Positions 35,756 through 47,110 of a DNA stretch of 64,000 nt are shown piece by piece. The stretch's first letter is position 1; every line of letters starts with the position of its first letter. The DNA lies in NCBI GenBank assembly GCA_009617715.1, contig VTFK01000369.1, positions 124,001-188,000 on the forward strand, written 5' to 3'. A model generated the notes under the pieces. The model was given only the letters and a program-made list of their open reading frames with translations. It was not told the origin of the DNA and did no database searches. This stretch comes from Plectrocnemia conspersa. Its lineage: Eukaryota > Arthropoda > Insecta > Trichoptera > Polycentropodidae. The translations under genes and the position numbers were made by a program.

Positions 35756-37745
35756 TGGTAGTAATAGCATTTGAGGTGTTTCAATAGTTCACGAGGCTAT
35801 TTAAATTTATTATTTATTAATTTTATGTTAATCTATTTGATTATCTTATTGAAATATGCTTATATTATTATTTATCGTTGTAGAGCAACGATGAAAATAG
35901 ATAGCACACATGTATGTTATTTTCCATATGGGCATTAACACTTTCTATGCTACAGATAAATACTGTTGCTGAAACATATTTTATCCCAAATATTATAATT
36001 AGGCAATAAACATAAATTTAAAAATTATTAAACATATCTACTCATAAGATTTATGTCTTAAACCAATATAATTATACAAATCTTAGCAAACGTGCTTTAA
36101 TTTTTCTAAATCATCTATCATTTTTGGAGAGTACGAGTTTTTTATATGCACAGATAAATTAATTGTTGTTAATGCTTAGCAATTTGTGAAAGGTTTTCAT
36201 ATTCTAGCTTTATTTTTTTTTTTTTTTTTAATACACTTGATGTTTATTGTGAGTATGTACACATATATGTGTATTTAAACTTGTATTTATTATTTTAACC
36301 GTATTTTTCGATTCTTCATGAGCTTACAAACAATAGGTAAAAATAACGAAAATATAAAAATTCTAAAAAAATTAAGCTTATTCAGTTTTAAATTTATATG
36401 TTATGAAAAACATTTGTTTAATTTTCTTAAAAGAACAGTTTTTTTCGTGAAAAGTAAACATCAAAGGCAATTGAGTAATTAAATTAAATGAATGATTGTA
36501 TTACAGTCAAAATAAGCTCGATGAAAAAATGTTATAAATCATATTTTAACCCAAAAGGATTAAGGAAATGTTTCAAGATTGTTTATTATTTACTTCGAAA
36601 TATCTTTAATGAGAAAAATTTAATAATACAAACGATTGCTTAATTGTTATTGTTAAAACAGCTTATGTTAAAAATGAAATGTGTAAATATATTTTAAGGA
36701 GTGAGTTTTGCCTTCTATTGACTTGTTTTTATTTTCGGTTTATTTTCGTTTTGTACTAATAATTAGAATAAAAACAATCACAATATAGCATATTTTGATG
36801 AAATTCAATTTTCTATATAGAAGGCTGCAAAAAGCACTCTAAAAATAGCAGCGGTCCTACTACACCCAAATAGGTCAGTGTAATTCGATTTACAAAAGTA
36901 GCTGGAGCTCTTTACAAATTAACATAAATGTCTCATGATTTTGTGAACTTGAAACAACTTATGCAACAGTTTGGTCCAACTTTAGCAACACAATGGACAA
37001 TGTAGTAATTAAAATTACTGACATAAAAGTTTTAAGGTTCTCAAGGAAGAGTTTTAAGTAATGTAAGTTGAAACATTAAGGATTATCGAATAAAATGGTT
37101 TAAAACCAAATGTTTAGTATATAAAAAATGTATTTATATAGTAGAATACAATACAATGATGAGATATTATTTATCGCGAAATACATAAGTACTGAATATT
37201 GATTAGAAAAAGATTTTAAAGTAATACGCCTGTTAATCAAGGATTAAAAATATTCTAAATGGTAAAGGTGGCAAATGTTTATATTTATATGAATGAAATT
37301 TGCCAAAAAATTAATTATATATAAAAATAAAATTATTGCTTTAACAATTTAATATTAAAATAAATATCTATTTTAAACTTTTTAGTAAGCAATTATAATA
37401 TATATTATTTATTTGCTTAATTCTATATGAGTCTTTTCAACATAATAATTACAGTTGTTCGAAATATACAGATTTCAATCTAAGTTGTAAATCGTATCCA
37501 GCGTACGACGTTTGAAGGATCTAAAAGGTTAATTGGCAGTAATTAGTTAAAATAAGTACTTGGTTGCGCCTAAAAGAGCCACTAATGTAAATTTCATGTT
37601 CTTGAATAAATAATTGTCGTATTCATTTTTGAAAATTTGTAAGTAAAATCTATACCGACTAATTTTCAATATATTTTTCTGCTAAAATATTCATTGAACA
37701 TTCTTATAATTAAAAACATTTCCATATATTTAATTCCTACCTTTT
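35756..37745. other. AT-rich; contains one copy of a dispersed repeat
   Basis: No gene. A poly-T run at 36213-36229. The repeat at 36863-36968 is listed separately. Confidence 0.5.
36863..36968 (+). repeat. Dispersed repeat, copy 1
   Basis: It starts CACCCAAATAGGTC and continues TAATTCGATTTACAAA, GCTGGAGCTC, TTACAAATTAAC and, after a variable part, GAAACAACT. The same ordered words occur at 50164-50263 on the same strand. Both copies are preceded by a GAAGG word. No coding frame, poly-A tail or terminal repeats were seen, so its class is open. Confidence 0.65.
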
Positions 37746-37749
37746 ACAT

Positions 37750-38250
37750 TTACAATATTATACAACCATTGGCGGCTTCGGATTATTATATTACGTTACA
37801 CAATAAAAGCTAATTTAATTTGGGCAACACGAGCTTTTCCGCACGCCTCTTTATTTCCATTTAAAAAAAAACACAAAATTAAATCCGGTAAGCAATATTT
37901 ACGATTACACCCAATTTGTGTATTAATCGAAAGAAGTCCAAAGATTTTTTTCACACCCCCACAAAAAAATATGATTATCGTCTACGCCTTGTGAATATAC
38001 TATATATAGTATTTTCACATTCCGGCGCCGTAATGTGGGCTCGAAAGGGTGTGGAGCAAATTTATTGCGCGGTTCTATTATCTTGGGTAATTCGGGCGCC
38101 AAAAAACGCGAATCCTTCGGTTCGATTCGGCACAAATCGGCCCTTGGCCCTTTGGCAAAGTGGCGATAAAGCAATCAGCGCAACTTTGGGCATTAGAAAC
38201 GCCTCGCGTGGATCATTTGGCTAATTGTCGCCCCCATTTCGATGCTAAAT
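37750..38250. promoter_or_regulatory. CG-richer island 9
   Basis: Rich in CpG from 38020 to 38240. It includes TTTATTGCGC at 38061-38070, shared with island 15 at 51731-51740, and a 14-bp palindrome TACTATATATAGTA near 37997. Overlapping frames on both strands (37916-38224 and 37923-38174) have no domain. TTTATTG(C) resembles Caudal/Abd-B-type homeodomain sites, which is only suggestive. Confidence 0.38.
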
Positions 38251-38894
38251 TTAATTCAACCATTTTAATGCGTAGTATTATATAATATATATTTTTACTT
38301 TCAGTGACATATTTTGTACATAATTCAAATTATAAAATTCTCATCCAACGTATATTTTAACAACATAAACATCGAAAAATACCACGAATTTTTATTTATT
38401 CATTTGAATTACAGAATTTCAGATTTTTTGATATAATTTCATTAAAAAATATATATTTTTCTTATTGTTAAATTATTTGTATGATGAAAGGAATGAAAAC
38501 AAATATACATAATTTAGATAAAATAATGCAGATGAAATTATATATAATTATGTTATGGTATATCATATTGCAAGTCCCATGGTTCGAGTGTTTCGCAATA
38601 GAGAAAATGTTTTCAATCAAAAATTTGATAAGCGAGCATTGTCTTGCAATACGAGTAGTCATTTTCTCCTTCACTAAAACGAAGATTTGCTACTCAAATG
38701 TATTTTTTTATCCTTCAGACCTTATGAACAATTAGAGAAATGTTAGATTAGATTTACTTTTTTTTACTCCCATCATCACTCCGAACTCCAAAAAGCATTT
38801 GTGGAAATTACGAAAAGCTTTTTAGGTGACCGAAGGAATAAATCTGACTTTCAGAGACTTTTGTAAAAATTATTTCCCATCATAAGCTGCCTCA
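38251..38894. other. AT-rich; no gene seen
   Basis: The two overlapping short frames at 38468-38735 on opposite strands show no recognisable features. The last 130 bases may belong to the Tigger remnant that follows but are too degraded to read. Confidence 0.45.
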
Positions 38895-39130
38895 AGTTAC
38901 GAAGAAAACCCTCGATTCTGTTTGCCAAAAACTGGGCTAATTTAGTTGACGGATTTCCATGAAATTGTGTCATTGAGAAAGAGTATTGTACTGGAGGTTG
39001 ATGGGGATGATATTTAAGAGTTGGTGGAGGAACATGTTAAGGAGCTAATCACCTAAGAACTAATAGATCTGCATCGCGGCAAAAGAACGAGACAATAGAG
39101 GAAATCTCGTATGATAAATTAAGGAAAAAA
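38895..39130 (+). pseudogene. Tigger/pogo transposase C-terminal remnant
   Basis: Frames on the plus strand give VTKKTLDSVCQKLG (38896-38937), then DFHEIVSLRKSIVLEVDGDD, an in-frame stop, ELVEEHVKELIT, another stop, and ELIDLHRGK. In CENP-B/Tigger-type transposases the end of the DDE domain is a V---TL--CW-KL block, followed by an acidic G-EVD--D(V/I)EEL---H-EEL---EL--L segment. The order and spacing match. Stops and a frame change show it is dead. Neither end of the element was located. Confidence 0.65.
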
Positions 39131-39612
39131 AGCTTAAACTCCTCACATATATAATTGGATTACGAGTCTTGCTATTGAAATCTAACTGTTTTTCATTTAT
39201 TAATATTTAAGTTTAGATAATCATCGGGGTATATTTATAAAATATGAACATCATGATATAGTTTTAAATCATCGGCGTTTTACAAAACATAAAAAATAAT
39301 AATCACTTCAATATAATTTTAATGAAATGGATCCAAAATGTGACTCTTGTTTTACTTAACTTTTACTTTAATTATTCAGTCATTATTCTGTATAAAACTA
39401 TAGGTTCAAATAATTTAACTAAACTTGAATATAGTTTCGGGTCTATAGTTTCTATATTATTTTAATTTGACTACTTTAATTTCTTACTAATTTTATTTTA
39501 TTAAAAACAATTAAAAACATATTAAAATCTTGTAAAAATTGGAAGATGCTTAGATCGCAGAATTAACGTAATTTTTAAAAAAGGAGATTGATATACAATT
39601 GCTAATACTGGT
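39131..39612. other. AT-rich; no gene seen
   Basis: No gene. The word CTAATACTGGT at 39602-39612 is the likely left target-site duplication of the next element. Confidence 0.5.
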
Positions 39613-39651
39613 AATATCAATTATGTATTTAAACTATTTATATTTATATTT

Positions 39652-40969
39652 TTGCATAAATACATTTTTAATCATTGCAGGTGTATGCTTCTCGACCAAC
39701 AACATGGTTTCCGTAAATCTCGATCCACTGTCACTAATCTAATGGTTTTGTCTAACTATGTTTCAAAATCATTGGACTCTGGTGTACAAGTGGACGTCGT
39801 ATACACAGACTTTGAAAAAGCATTTGATAAAGTTAACCATGCTTTACTTGTAAAAAAGTTATCTAATTTTGGGTTTTCTGAAGATCTCATAAATCTATTC
39901 TCAAATTATTTGACCAATAGATATCAATTCGTCAAGTATAATAACTCTTTTTCAGAACGATATAAGACCCCTACTGGAGTACCTCAAGGATCCAATTTGG
40001 GTCCATTGTTGTTTTTATTGTTCATTAATGACATAGAAACAGCAATAGAGCATTCAATTTTTTATTATATGCAGATGACTTGAAAATTTACAAGAAAATG
40101 CATTCGATTTCTGATTCCCTCGACCTACAGGAGGATCTCAACTCTATATGGAAATGGGCTTGCTATAACCAATTGCCTTTCAGTGTAAAGAAATGTCACA
40201 CAATTTCATTTTCAAGGTCGTTAACGCCGGCAAAATATTCATACCATCTAGGCGGATATTTTCTGGAAAGGTTTTCTTCAACTAAGGATTTAGGAGTGAC
40301 TTTCGAAGAACGTTGGAAATTTAGCCAGCACATTGCAGAGACTCATAGCAAATCCTTAAAATGCTCGGTTTTATCTTGAGAAATGCGCGTTACTTCAGGA
40401 ATACTTTAGTATTGCGCACTCTTTATGATACTCTAGTCCGCAGCATACTAGAAACTAGCTCCATCATTTGGATTCCAGGCGTAATGAATCAATGTAATGA
40501 ATTGAAGCTGGAAAAAGTACAACGTAAATTTCTTCGATATTTATACTTGAAGGAATACGGGTATTATCCGTTCTTGTTTCCCAGTGCTTTTATTTTGGGA
40601 GCCCTGGGATACGTTTCTTTGTCGACTCGCAGAAGTGTTAATGTAATTAAACACTTCTGGAAATTGCTCAAGGGCATCGTAGACAATCCTTCAGTGCTCG
40701 AGCAGCTTCAAATGTGGGCTTCTGAAGGTGGATATAGTTCTCGGTCGCGTCCACTTTTCTTGCCTGTTAAGTGTAGAACTGGAGCACTTGCCAACTCTTC
40801 TCTGGCCAAGGCCATTTATCTGCTCAATTCTGTCCATAGTAATATTGACATTTTTCTCTTGCACTTATGGAGTTTTGGTTCAATTCGTATGGGACAATGC
40901 ACACCTGTTGAGGTGATTTGTGTCTGTTGTTTTGTCTTGTTTATATTTGTATGTATTATGATGTATTAG
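39652..40969 (+). pseudogene. Family B reverse transcriptase, two frameshifts
   Basis: Three frames follow each other. Frame 1 (39652-40083): HKYIFNHC, QQHGFRKSRSTVTNL, motif A VVYTDFEKAFDKVNH, and GVPQGSNLGPLLFLLFINDI. Frame 2 (about 40066-40379): catalytic YADDLKIY, KKCHTISFSR, STKDLGVTF. Frame 3 (40361-40969): LRTLYDTLVRSILETSSIIW, LEKVQRKFLRYLYLKEYG, RTGALANSSLAKAIYLLNS. This is the RT plus C-terminal region of a jockey/R1-group ORF2. The catalytic ADD is intact, but the frame changes near 40.06 and 40.37 kb and the absence of the endonuclease part make it non-functional. Stop at 40967-40969. Confidence 0.88.
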
Positions 40970-40980
40970 TACTTTTGACT

Positions 40981-41017
40981 ATCGTGACGCATTAGGTTTG
41001 CCTGTCAGGTCACGATG
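40981..41017 (+). other. 3' UTR stem-loop of family B
   Basis: ATCGTGAC at 40981-40988 pairs perfectly with GTCACGAT at 41008-41015 across a loop containing GCATTAGGTTTGCCTG. The decayed copy at 10191-10223 (minus) keeps both stem arms and a loop with GAATCGGGATAACCTG. Its position just before the (AAAT)n tail and its presence in both copies suggest a structure recognised during reverse transcription, as in other non-LTR elements. Confidence 0.6.
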
Positions 41018-41074
41018 GTTATAATTTTAATAAATAAATAAATAAATAAATAAATATAATAACTAATACTGGTG

Positions 41075-42755
41075 ATAATGATAACGATGTTGAAACATCT
41101 ATCAACATAAACATTAAAAAATTAGGTAATGAAGAATTATATTTATATTAAAATCAAATTATGATAATATTTTAACAGAAAAATTTTGATTGTCAAAGAA
41201 AATAATTAACAAATTCTATTATTGAGAAAAAAATAAATTTGATTAATATTATTAAAATCGAATGAATTTAGAGAAATATTTTATGCTAATGGGTTTAAAA
41301 CCATTTATTACAATTTATTCGCCATTATCAGTAAAAATGTTTAAATTGAAACTAAATTTATCTTTTCTTTATCAATATAATGGACAAAAATATAAATAAT
41401 TATTATTATCTATGATAATAATAAAAAATCTTTATTACTAATAATATTTTGTTATATTTACTCAAAAAATACTTTATTTCATTATACGTTAAACTGGTAG
41501 TAAGAAAAATCTGTAAAATAGTAATAATTATAATTTAATTAAAATTGTAATAAAAAAGCTTTAAATTATATATGTAGGTAATAAATATTGATTTCTTAGT
41601 CAAGAAAGAAAAGTCGAAAAATTTGATTTTAAAAACTCTCCAAATAAACTAATTTACTACATACATTATTTATATTTTTTACCAATTATACATATTTTAA
41701 ATAAATTGTCATTTCGTTTTAATTCTAATAAGTTTAAAAAACTCTTTAAAACGAAACCATTTCAATTCTATTTCGTAAAATAATATTCACGTTAAATTTC
41801 TATATAAGTACATTAAATTGTAAGTATTGTTTTATGCAAATATGTATTTATGGTTTTGTAATCCAGTTCTTTGCAATATCTTTTACAAGAAAAAATAAAA
41901 TATTTTACGGTTATGAAATTTATTCATTAACCTGAAATTCTTAAAATTAATTGCTTTTTAACTCCCCTGCAATTGTTGTACCTTTTTTAATTAATTTTTA
42001 TAAGTTATTAAAAAATCACAATTTCAATATTTTCTAAATATTTCTGTTCATTATTATTTCTGAGTTTTATTTTTACGTTTTTAATTTTTTTTATTAACTC
42101 TTAACACATTTATTCTTATGTAACAGAATTTATTATTTTTTAGTAATTTTATAATTCATTAGATCTCTCTAATGAATTATTAATATAATTTTGTTGAATA
42201 ACGTCAAAAGAAAAATCAGTACAATATTCAGATTTTAATACTGATAATGAACAGATTTTAAGGTAAAAGTCAATTTATTTTATGCTTGTAATTTTTTTAC
42301 TATTTCTAATAATATAATAAATTAAATGATTAAATTTAAAATTTAATATTAGCTATAAAATATAGATTATTGGTATATTAATAAATAAAACACATCCAAA
42401 CCAATATCAAATATCTAAAATGTTTAAGGTGTTTGGTGTAAAGTATTCGTATGGTTTCTATTATCATAATTTCAGCTTAGAAAAATATAAAATTACTTAA
42501 TTTTTTTATACATTAATTAAGGATTGCATTTTTATATTTAAATACGATTGTATTTCAGAGAACATGAAAATATTTATTAATTTAATACAAAAGCATAAAT
42601 TGATAATATATTTAATAATAAAATAAAATTGAAAGCTTAATATTTAATAATTAGAAGTAAGTTGTATTTTGCAACTATTTTATTGAATTATTTTTTTTTT
42701 ATTCAATCAACGTATCATTCTATTGCTACCAAGTTTTAATTATATTTTTTTGTTA
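41075..42755. other. Very AT-rich, no gene seen
   Basis: Dense A/T runs and no recognisable structure. Confidence 0.5.
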
Positions 42756-42759
42756 AGTC

Positions 42760-43260
42760 ACTGTGCGAATAACATTTGGGTCAACACTTTGAAACATTTT
42801 CCTAGGCGCTGGAAATGGTTATATTCGACCGCGAAGAGAAAGCAGAACGGCTTACATTCTACTTCGACATAGTTTCCATTAAAATTTTCACGCTTTCTAT
42901 ATACATCTCGAAAGGTCTTACATAAGAACAAATTCTCTTTCCGATATTGAAATACATTTTACGTGATATAAAAGAGTTTCGCAGCGTTCGCCGTCGGCGA
43001 TTTTACTCTTATTAAATGCAAACATCGGAACGCTTCAAAAGGCTAAAGAATGCCCATAGATTTAATCAAAAGACTATCCGTTTATATTTATTATATTTTA
43101 CGTTACGACGTCGTAAATTTCGAGTAATGTAACCCTATATGGGATCTAGATTCATTTCTCGTTGACCCACACTGTATGGAGTTGGAAAATTATAGCATTT
43201 TCCCTTTATGATTCCTCTCCAGGTGATTATATACGATTTACGGCGGAATTTGGTATATAA
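42760..43260. promoter_or_regulatory. CG-richer island 10
   Basis: It contains a perfect 14-bp palindrome TTACGACGTCGTAA (43103-43116), a CGCCGTCGGCG word near 42991, and homeodomain-like words such as TTTTATGA and GATTTAATC. TTACGAC resembles Abd-B-type sites. No coding frame. Candidate regulatory element. Confidence 0.38.
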
Positions 43261-43479
43261 TTAAAATAAACTATATAATACGCATGTTTAAGATATATGG
43301 TTCTCTAATTTGCAATATGTGCACGTGCATATTTTATCTTTTCTGATTCATAAAGCGGAATGCTTTTAAAAATAATCAAATATGAAAAAAGAATAGTAAA
43401 TAAGCGATGATATCTACTATTAAAAAAATGTATATATCAAATAACAATATAGAACTGCTATTAAAATCATATTCTCTGT

Positions 43480-43720
43480 AATGTCGAGCTTAATATCTCT
43501 CGTTTCTCGAATTGACGGTTATTTAATAGAAATTCGTATAAGGCGCGATGAAATTCGCGGAAATGTCAGGTAGATGTCATATTTCCTGCTATAAACATAC
43601 GATAAGAAAGGCCGTTCACATTTCAGCGTATATTTTTAATCAATTACTGAACTGGAAATCGTCATGACGACGTTTGCTCTCTGCGATAAAATTTATATTT
43701 ATACTCTTTACAAAACTCAA
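43480..43720. promoter_or_regulatory. CG-richer island 11, weak TATA/initiator pair
   Basis: A small block with several CpG words (AAGGCGCG, GACGACG). CTATAAAC gives a TATA-like word at 43590-43595, and TTCACATT has a perfect YYANWYY initiator with its A at 43618, 28 bases from the first T. The spacing is slightly short, so the promoter reading is weak. No downstream coding frame. Confidence 0.25.
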
Positions 43721-45385
43721 ACGCTCATGGCGTATGCAGTTGTTTAAAAAAATATTAATTAAATGTTTTTTTCTCTCTCTGGTTTACAAACACTTTTTCC
43801 TTTAAAGGGAAATAGTGAAATTTTCATTTAATGAAAAACGTGATACAGTGAAGCCGGAGCAAAACTGCGGCTATAACACCTTAGACCGACAAAAATGTGA
43901 GGGCATCTAGATTTTTACATTTTCTTTCTAGTAATAGTGTTTTTCTTACTACCAGAGTTTTCTTGCATAATATATATATACATATATATTACTAAAATTT
44001 ATACACTGTGGAAATGTCTTGGTAATTTAGTTATTTAACTCGTTCTTATTGATGTTAATATACTTTTATATTAAAGACTTAATTAATTAATACTATTTAG
44101 TAGATTAAAAACTCTTTTTAAATAAATATATGTATATGTTTAAATTACATTTCATTTAACTTTACTCAACAATTTAATTTTAAACTTTGTTAACAATCTA
44201 CTCTTTATTTTACCTAATATTTTAAAACGCATAGTTAAGTCGTAATATAAAGTACCTTATTACAATAAATTATTACTTTAGTTCATTGACAAATGAAACA
44301 GATATAGATATCTATTTAACAGATTTTAAATTTTATAATGGAAAAGTGGTAAAAACCTCAGAAAATATAACATACTTTTATATGTACTCATATGTATTTT
44401 TTTGGACAACGATTGAACATACTTATGAGCTTATGAGCAAGTAGCTCAAGCATTCGAATTGAATACAACATTTACACAATTCTGGGAACACAATATAAAA
44501 TTCTTTTGCCCAAACAAAAAGTAATCGAATCGTCTCAAAGTTGTGCGAATATAAATGTTTACTAAGTCTTTTCTACCTACAGACATGATATTGATTTTTT
44601 GCATCATAAGTATACGGTGACTAGACAAAATTATGCCACTTTTATTTTATCGTTTGGAGAAAAACATTTAATAACACGTGTTGTCTTGGATGTAAGAAAC
44701 ATTTCGAATGGCAATTTTAAATTGTACTATTGTTACTAATGGATGTACATGATTATTAAAACGATTAACGTTTTTAATAATATGTATTATCTTCTCGTTG
44801 CTTATTTAAATAATTTCTGTGTTTCTTTTAGAAAGCTTCGCCTCTTATAAATATTTAACTTGCTAATAAAAAGTTTGGAACTAATCAGATAGAAGGAACA
44901 CGTGGATATGTTTTTTTATATAAAATGTATCACATAGTTATGACATTAACACAATATTTTACAAGTATGCTATTAACTAATATTATTTATTAAAATATAA
45001 ATATTTTTTATTTTAACTTTATTAGCTATTAATAAATAATTTATTTGTTTATTTATTGTACCGCAGTAATATCTAAAACACTTATAATATAGATCATTTA
45101 ATCAAAACTAAAATAGAATAAATAACTTGAAGCGAATAAGTTAAAATAATTGATATATATTATTATATTTATGAGATCTGCATAAATGTATGCCATTACC
45201 TAATAATTTTGACAATAGTTTGGTGTAGCAATAACCATTAGAAGTTGACAAGACGGCCAGAATTGTACATTGATTAAAGACTTTCTAGTAACAACTACCA
45301 CAAAAAATCCAAAACCATTTTATTCTATAGCTTTGGAACTGAAAAAAATACTTCCGCATTGCATCGAAAAAGCGTTGTTTAAATA
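43721..45385. other. AT-rich, no gene seen
   Basis: No gene. A short AT microsatellite at about 43970-43990. The minus frame at 44446-44628 shows no domain. Confidence 0.5.
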
Positions 45386-45389
45386 GACT

Positions 45390-45680
45390 GTTGTAATCAT
45401 CGGACGGTCGCCTAACGTGGGTTATTGTAATCAGTTTGTAAGGTGGAGTTAGATTATAATGCGATTGCCTTTTTGGCGACGGGAGGGTGACATGTAGAAA
45501 TTAGTCACAGATTGAACCGCTGCAGTGATATTTTACATGTTTATAAACTACTGGGTGGGCGTGCGTCTGAATGCTGAAGATTGCCAGTAGAGAGAGAAAA
45601 ACCGTCACGCCAGTGTTACCAGAGTGCCGCCAATTTTTGGCCATAATGAAAATCTATATATACATATAAATAGGTCCCAA
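45390..45680. promoter_or_regulatory. CG-richer island 12
   Basis: A compact block with CGGACGGTCGCC near 45400 and ACCAGAGTGCCGCC near 45620. No coding content was recognised. Candidate regulatory DNA by composition. Confidence 0.28.
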
Positions 45681-45769
45681 CACCTTAATTAGTCCCGTCT
45701 CATATTCTTGTAAGCTTCCATAAAAGACCATTTTAAAAAATGTGATACTTAGTCACACCAGAAATCATT

Positions 45770-46640
45770 AGCAATCACTCGAAATACGCGAATCACCCTC
45801 CAAGTATTTGATAAACGACAATCACTAATTGAATCATCGACGACTACAAGGAAGACTCTCGATTCGGCAACTTGAGTCCGCCGTCCGACACAGACAGCTA
45901 CATTTTTCTGTACATATGGTCAGTTCTTTCGGCATCTAACCAAAATATTATTTTATTTCAAAATCTTCTCTGAAAATTTTGAGACGTTTCCACTTTTAAT
46001 TCTCCTCTTACGCCGTGGATCATATCCATAGTTCAGTCATACATGTGTAGCTGTGTATATTTTATATATAAACACGTATATATCATGGCGAACGAGATAA
46101 TACAATGACACTCAATTCCGGGTCGGAATAAATCGTTCGTGAATAGAATGATAAAGCGAACCGTTGACGCAAATGGGGCTGTTAAAACGCCTCGTATTAC
46201 GCGAATATCAGCCAATTTGCACCCCGCCCCGACCAAGTGAGATGTGCCACGGCCGGCACGTACAATTTGTTGAACGAGAACATCTCCAGAACTGGCTTCA
46301 AACCGCCACCTTATGCAAATTGTGTCCCCTTATTGGAATGGTGACCGCGTTCCGACTCCTACATTACATTACCGCCGCGAATAAATAACCCGCTGCAGCA
46401 ATACGCCGGCAATTTATCATGCTCCGCCGGATACGTGAGCTCTAAACCGAATTCAATCGACCCCCATCCCGACGACCGTGTTGGGCGAAGCTGCCCTAAG
46501 CCTACCAATCTACACTCCCAAGACTTCATATCAATTTATCCATCGCAAACGGTTATCTATACATCCATCTATCTATACAAGAGTAAATAGATATTCGCAC
46601 ACGCGGACGAGGTATTCTCGGAAAGAAGGTCTCGTTTGAG
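45770..46640. promoter_or_regulatory. CG-richer island 13, longest in the window, with octamer site
   Basis: Nearly 900 bases of balanced, CpG-rich sequence. ATGCAAAT at 46313-46320 is a perfect POU-domain octamer, and GACGCAAATGG near 46166 is a related word. CCACGGCCGGCACG near 46248 and GCCGGCAATTTATCATG near 46406 lie close by. The frames at 46033-46236 (minus) and 46164-46388 (plus) overlap on opposite strands without domains. This is the strongest enhancer-like candidate by size and composition, but no conservation evidence was available. Confidence 0.42.
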
Positions 46641-46879
46641 ATGTGACATAATTGAAAACAATCCTTGCTAAGGTCTAAAGATAAATATTTATATCTAGTG
46701 TCATTACTAACTTTGTATATTCTCATCAGAAATTGTATAAATTATATTATCACACATTTGAAGTCTTTTGAATTTTTTTTATATTTTTCAGTTCTTGGTG
46801 AAATAAATTTTATTCCAATTTTTTTCAAAAAACTCTAAAAGTTACTGCTAATCTGCACTGCGATAAGCTGTAAAGCATT
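46641..46879. other. No gene seen
   Basis: AT-rich transition without recognisable features. Confidence 0.45.
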
Positions 46880-47110
46880 TGTTTGATAAGTGACATTCTG
46901 CATCTTATACCGTCGGTCATAAACTCCAAGGGTAATGTATTATTTGAATGCATTACGACGGCCGTTTGGAATTTTCAACAAGACTATTGTATTATATTGA
47001 TAAAGAAGTTGCTCGATAGTAAGCATGTCAACATTGTTAAACTTGAACGGTCAGGCAGCACAGAAAATGTTGCAATAAAGAATCTGACAGACAATAAAAA
47101 AATCTAAAAC
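46880..47110 (+). pseudogene. Possible Tc1-like transposase scrap
   Basis: The frame at 46883-47107 reads AVWNFQQD followed by KKLLDSKHVNIVKLERSG and TENV. In Tc1-like transposases a W-FQQDN-P-HTSK block is followed by a short linker and (I/V)NVL-WPA-SPDLNPIENVW. FQQD, the KLL-S--VNIVK linker and a degraded SGSTENV fit that order, but the SPDLNPIE motif is missing, so it may be coincidence. Confidence 0.33.

Larger units (their letters stand above)
39613..41062 (+). mobile_element. Non-LTR retrotransposon family B, 5'-truncated, with candidate target duplication
   Basis: The 11-mer CTAATACTGGT stands at 39602-39612 and again at 41063-41073, immediately after an (AAAT)n tail at about 41030-41055. 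This fits target-primed insertion of a 5'-truncated copy. The 3' UTR carries a stem-loop at 40981-41017 also present in the decayed copy at 10.2 kb. The truncated start lies in the N-terminal part of the RT. It is younger-looking than the minus-strand copy: three long frames cover the RT and C-terminus. Confidence 0.8.

Noticed and set aside
37916..38224. Antiparallel frames of 102 and 83 codons in island 9
   Set aside because: Open on both strands at once, no domains; composition effect.
39568..39591. V-I-F-K-K-G-D reading like the start of an RT domain
   Set aside because: It lies outside the candidate target duplication of the family B element, is followed at once by a stop, and nothing beyond it continues the RT reading.
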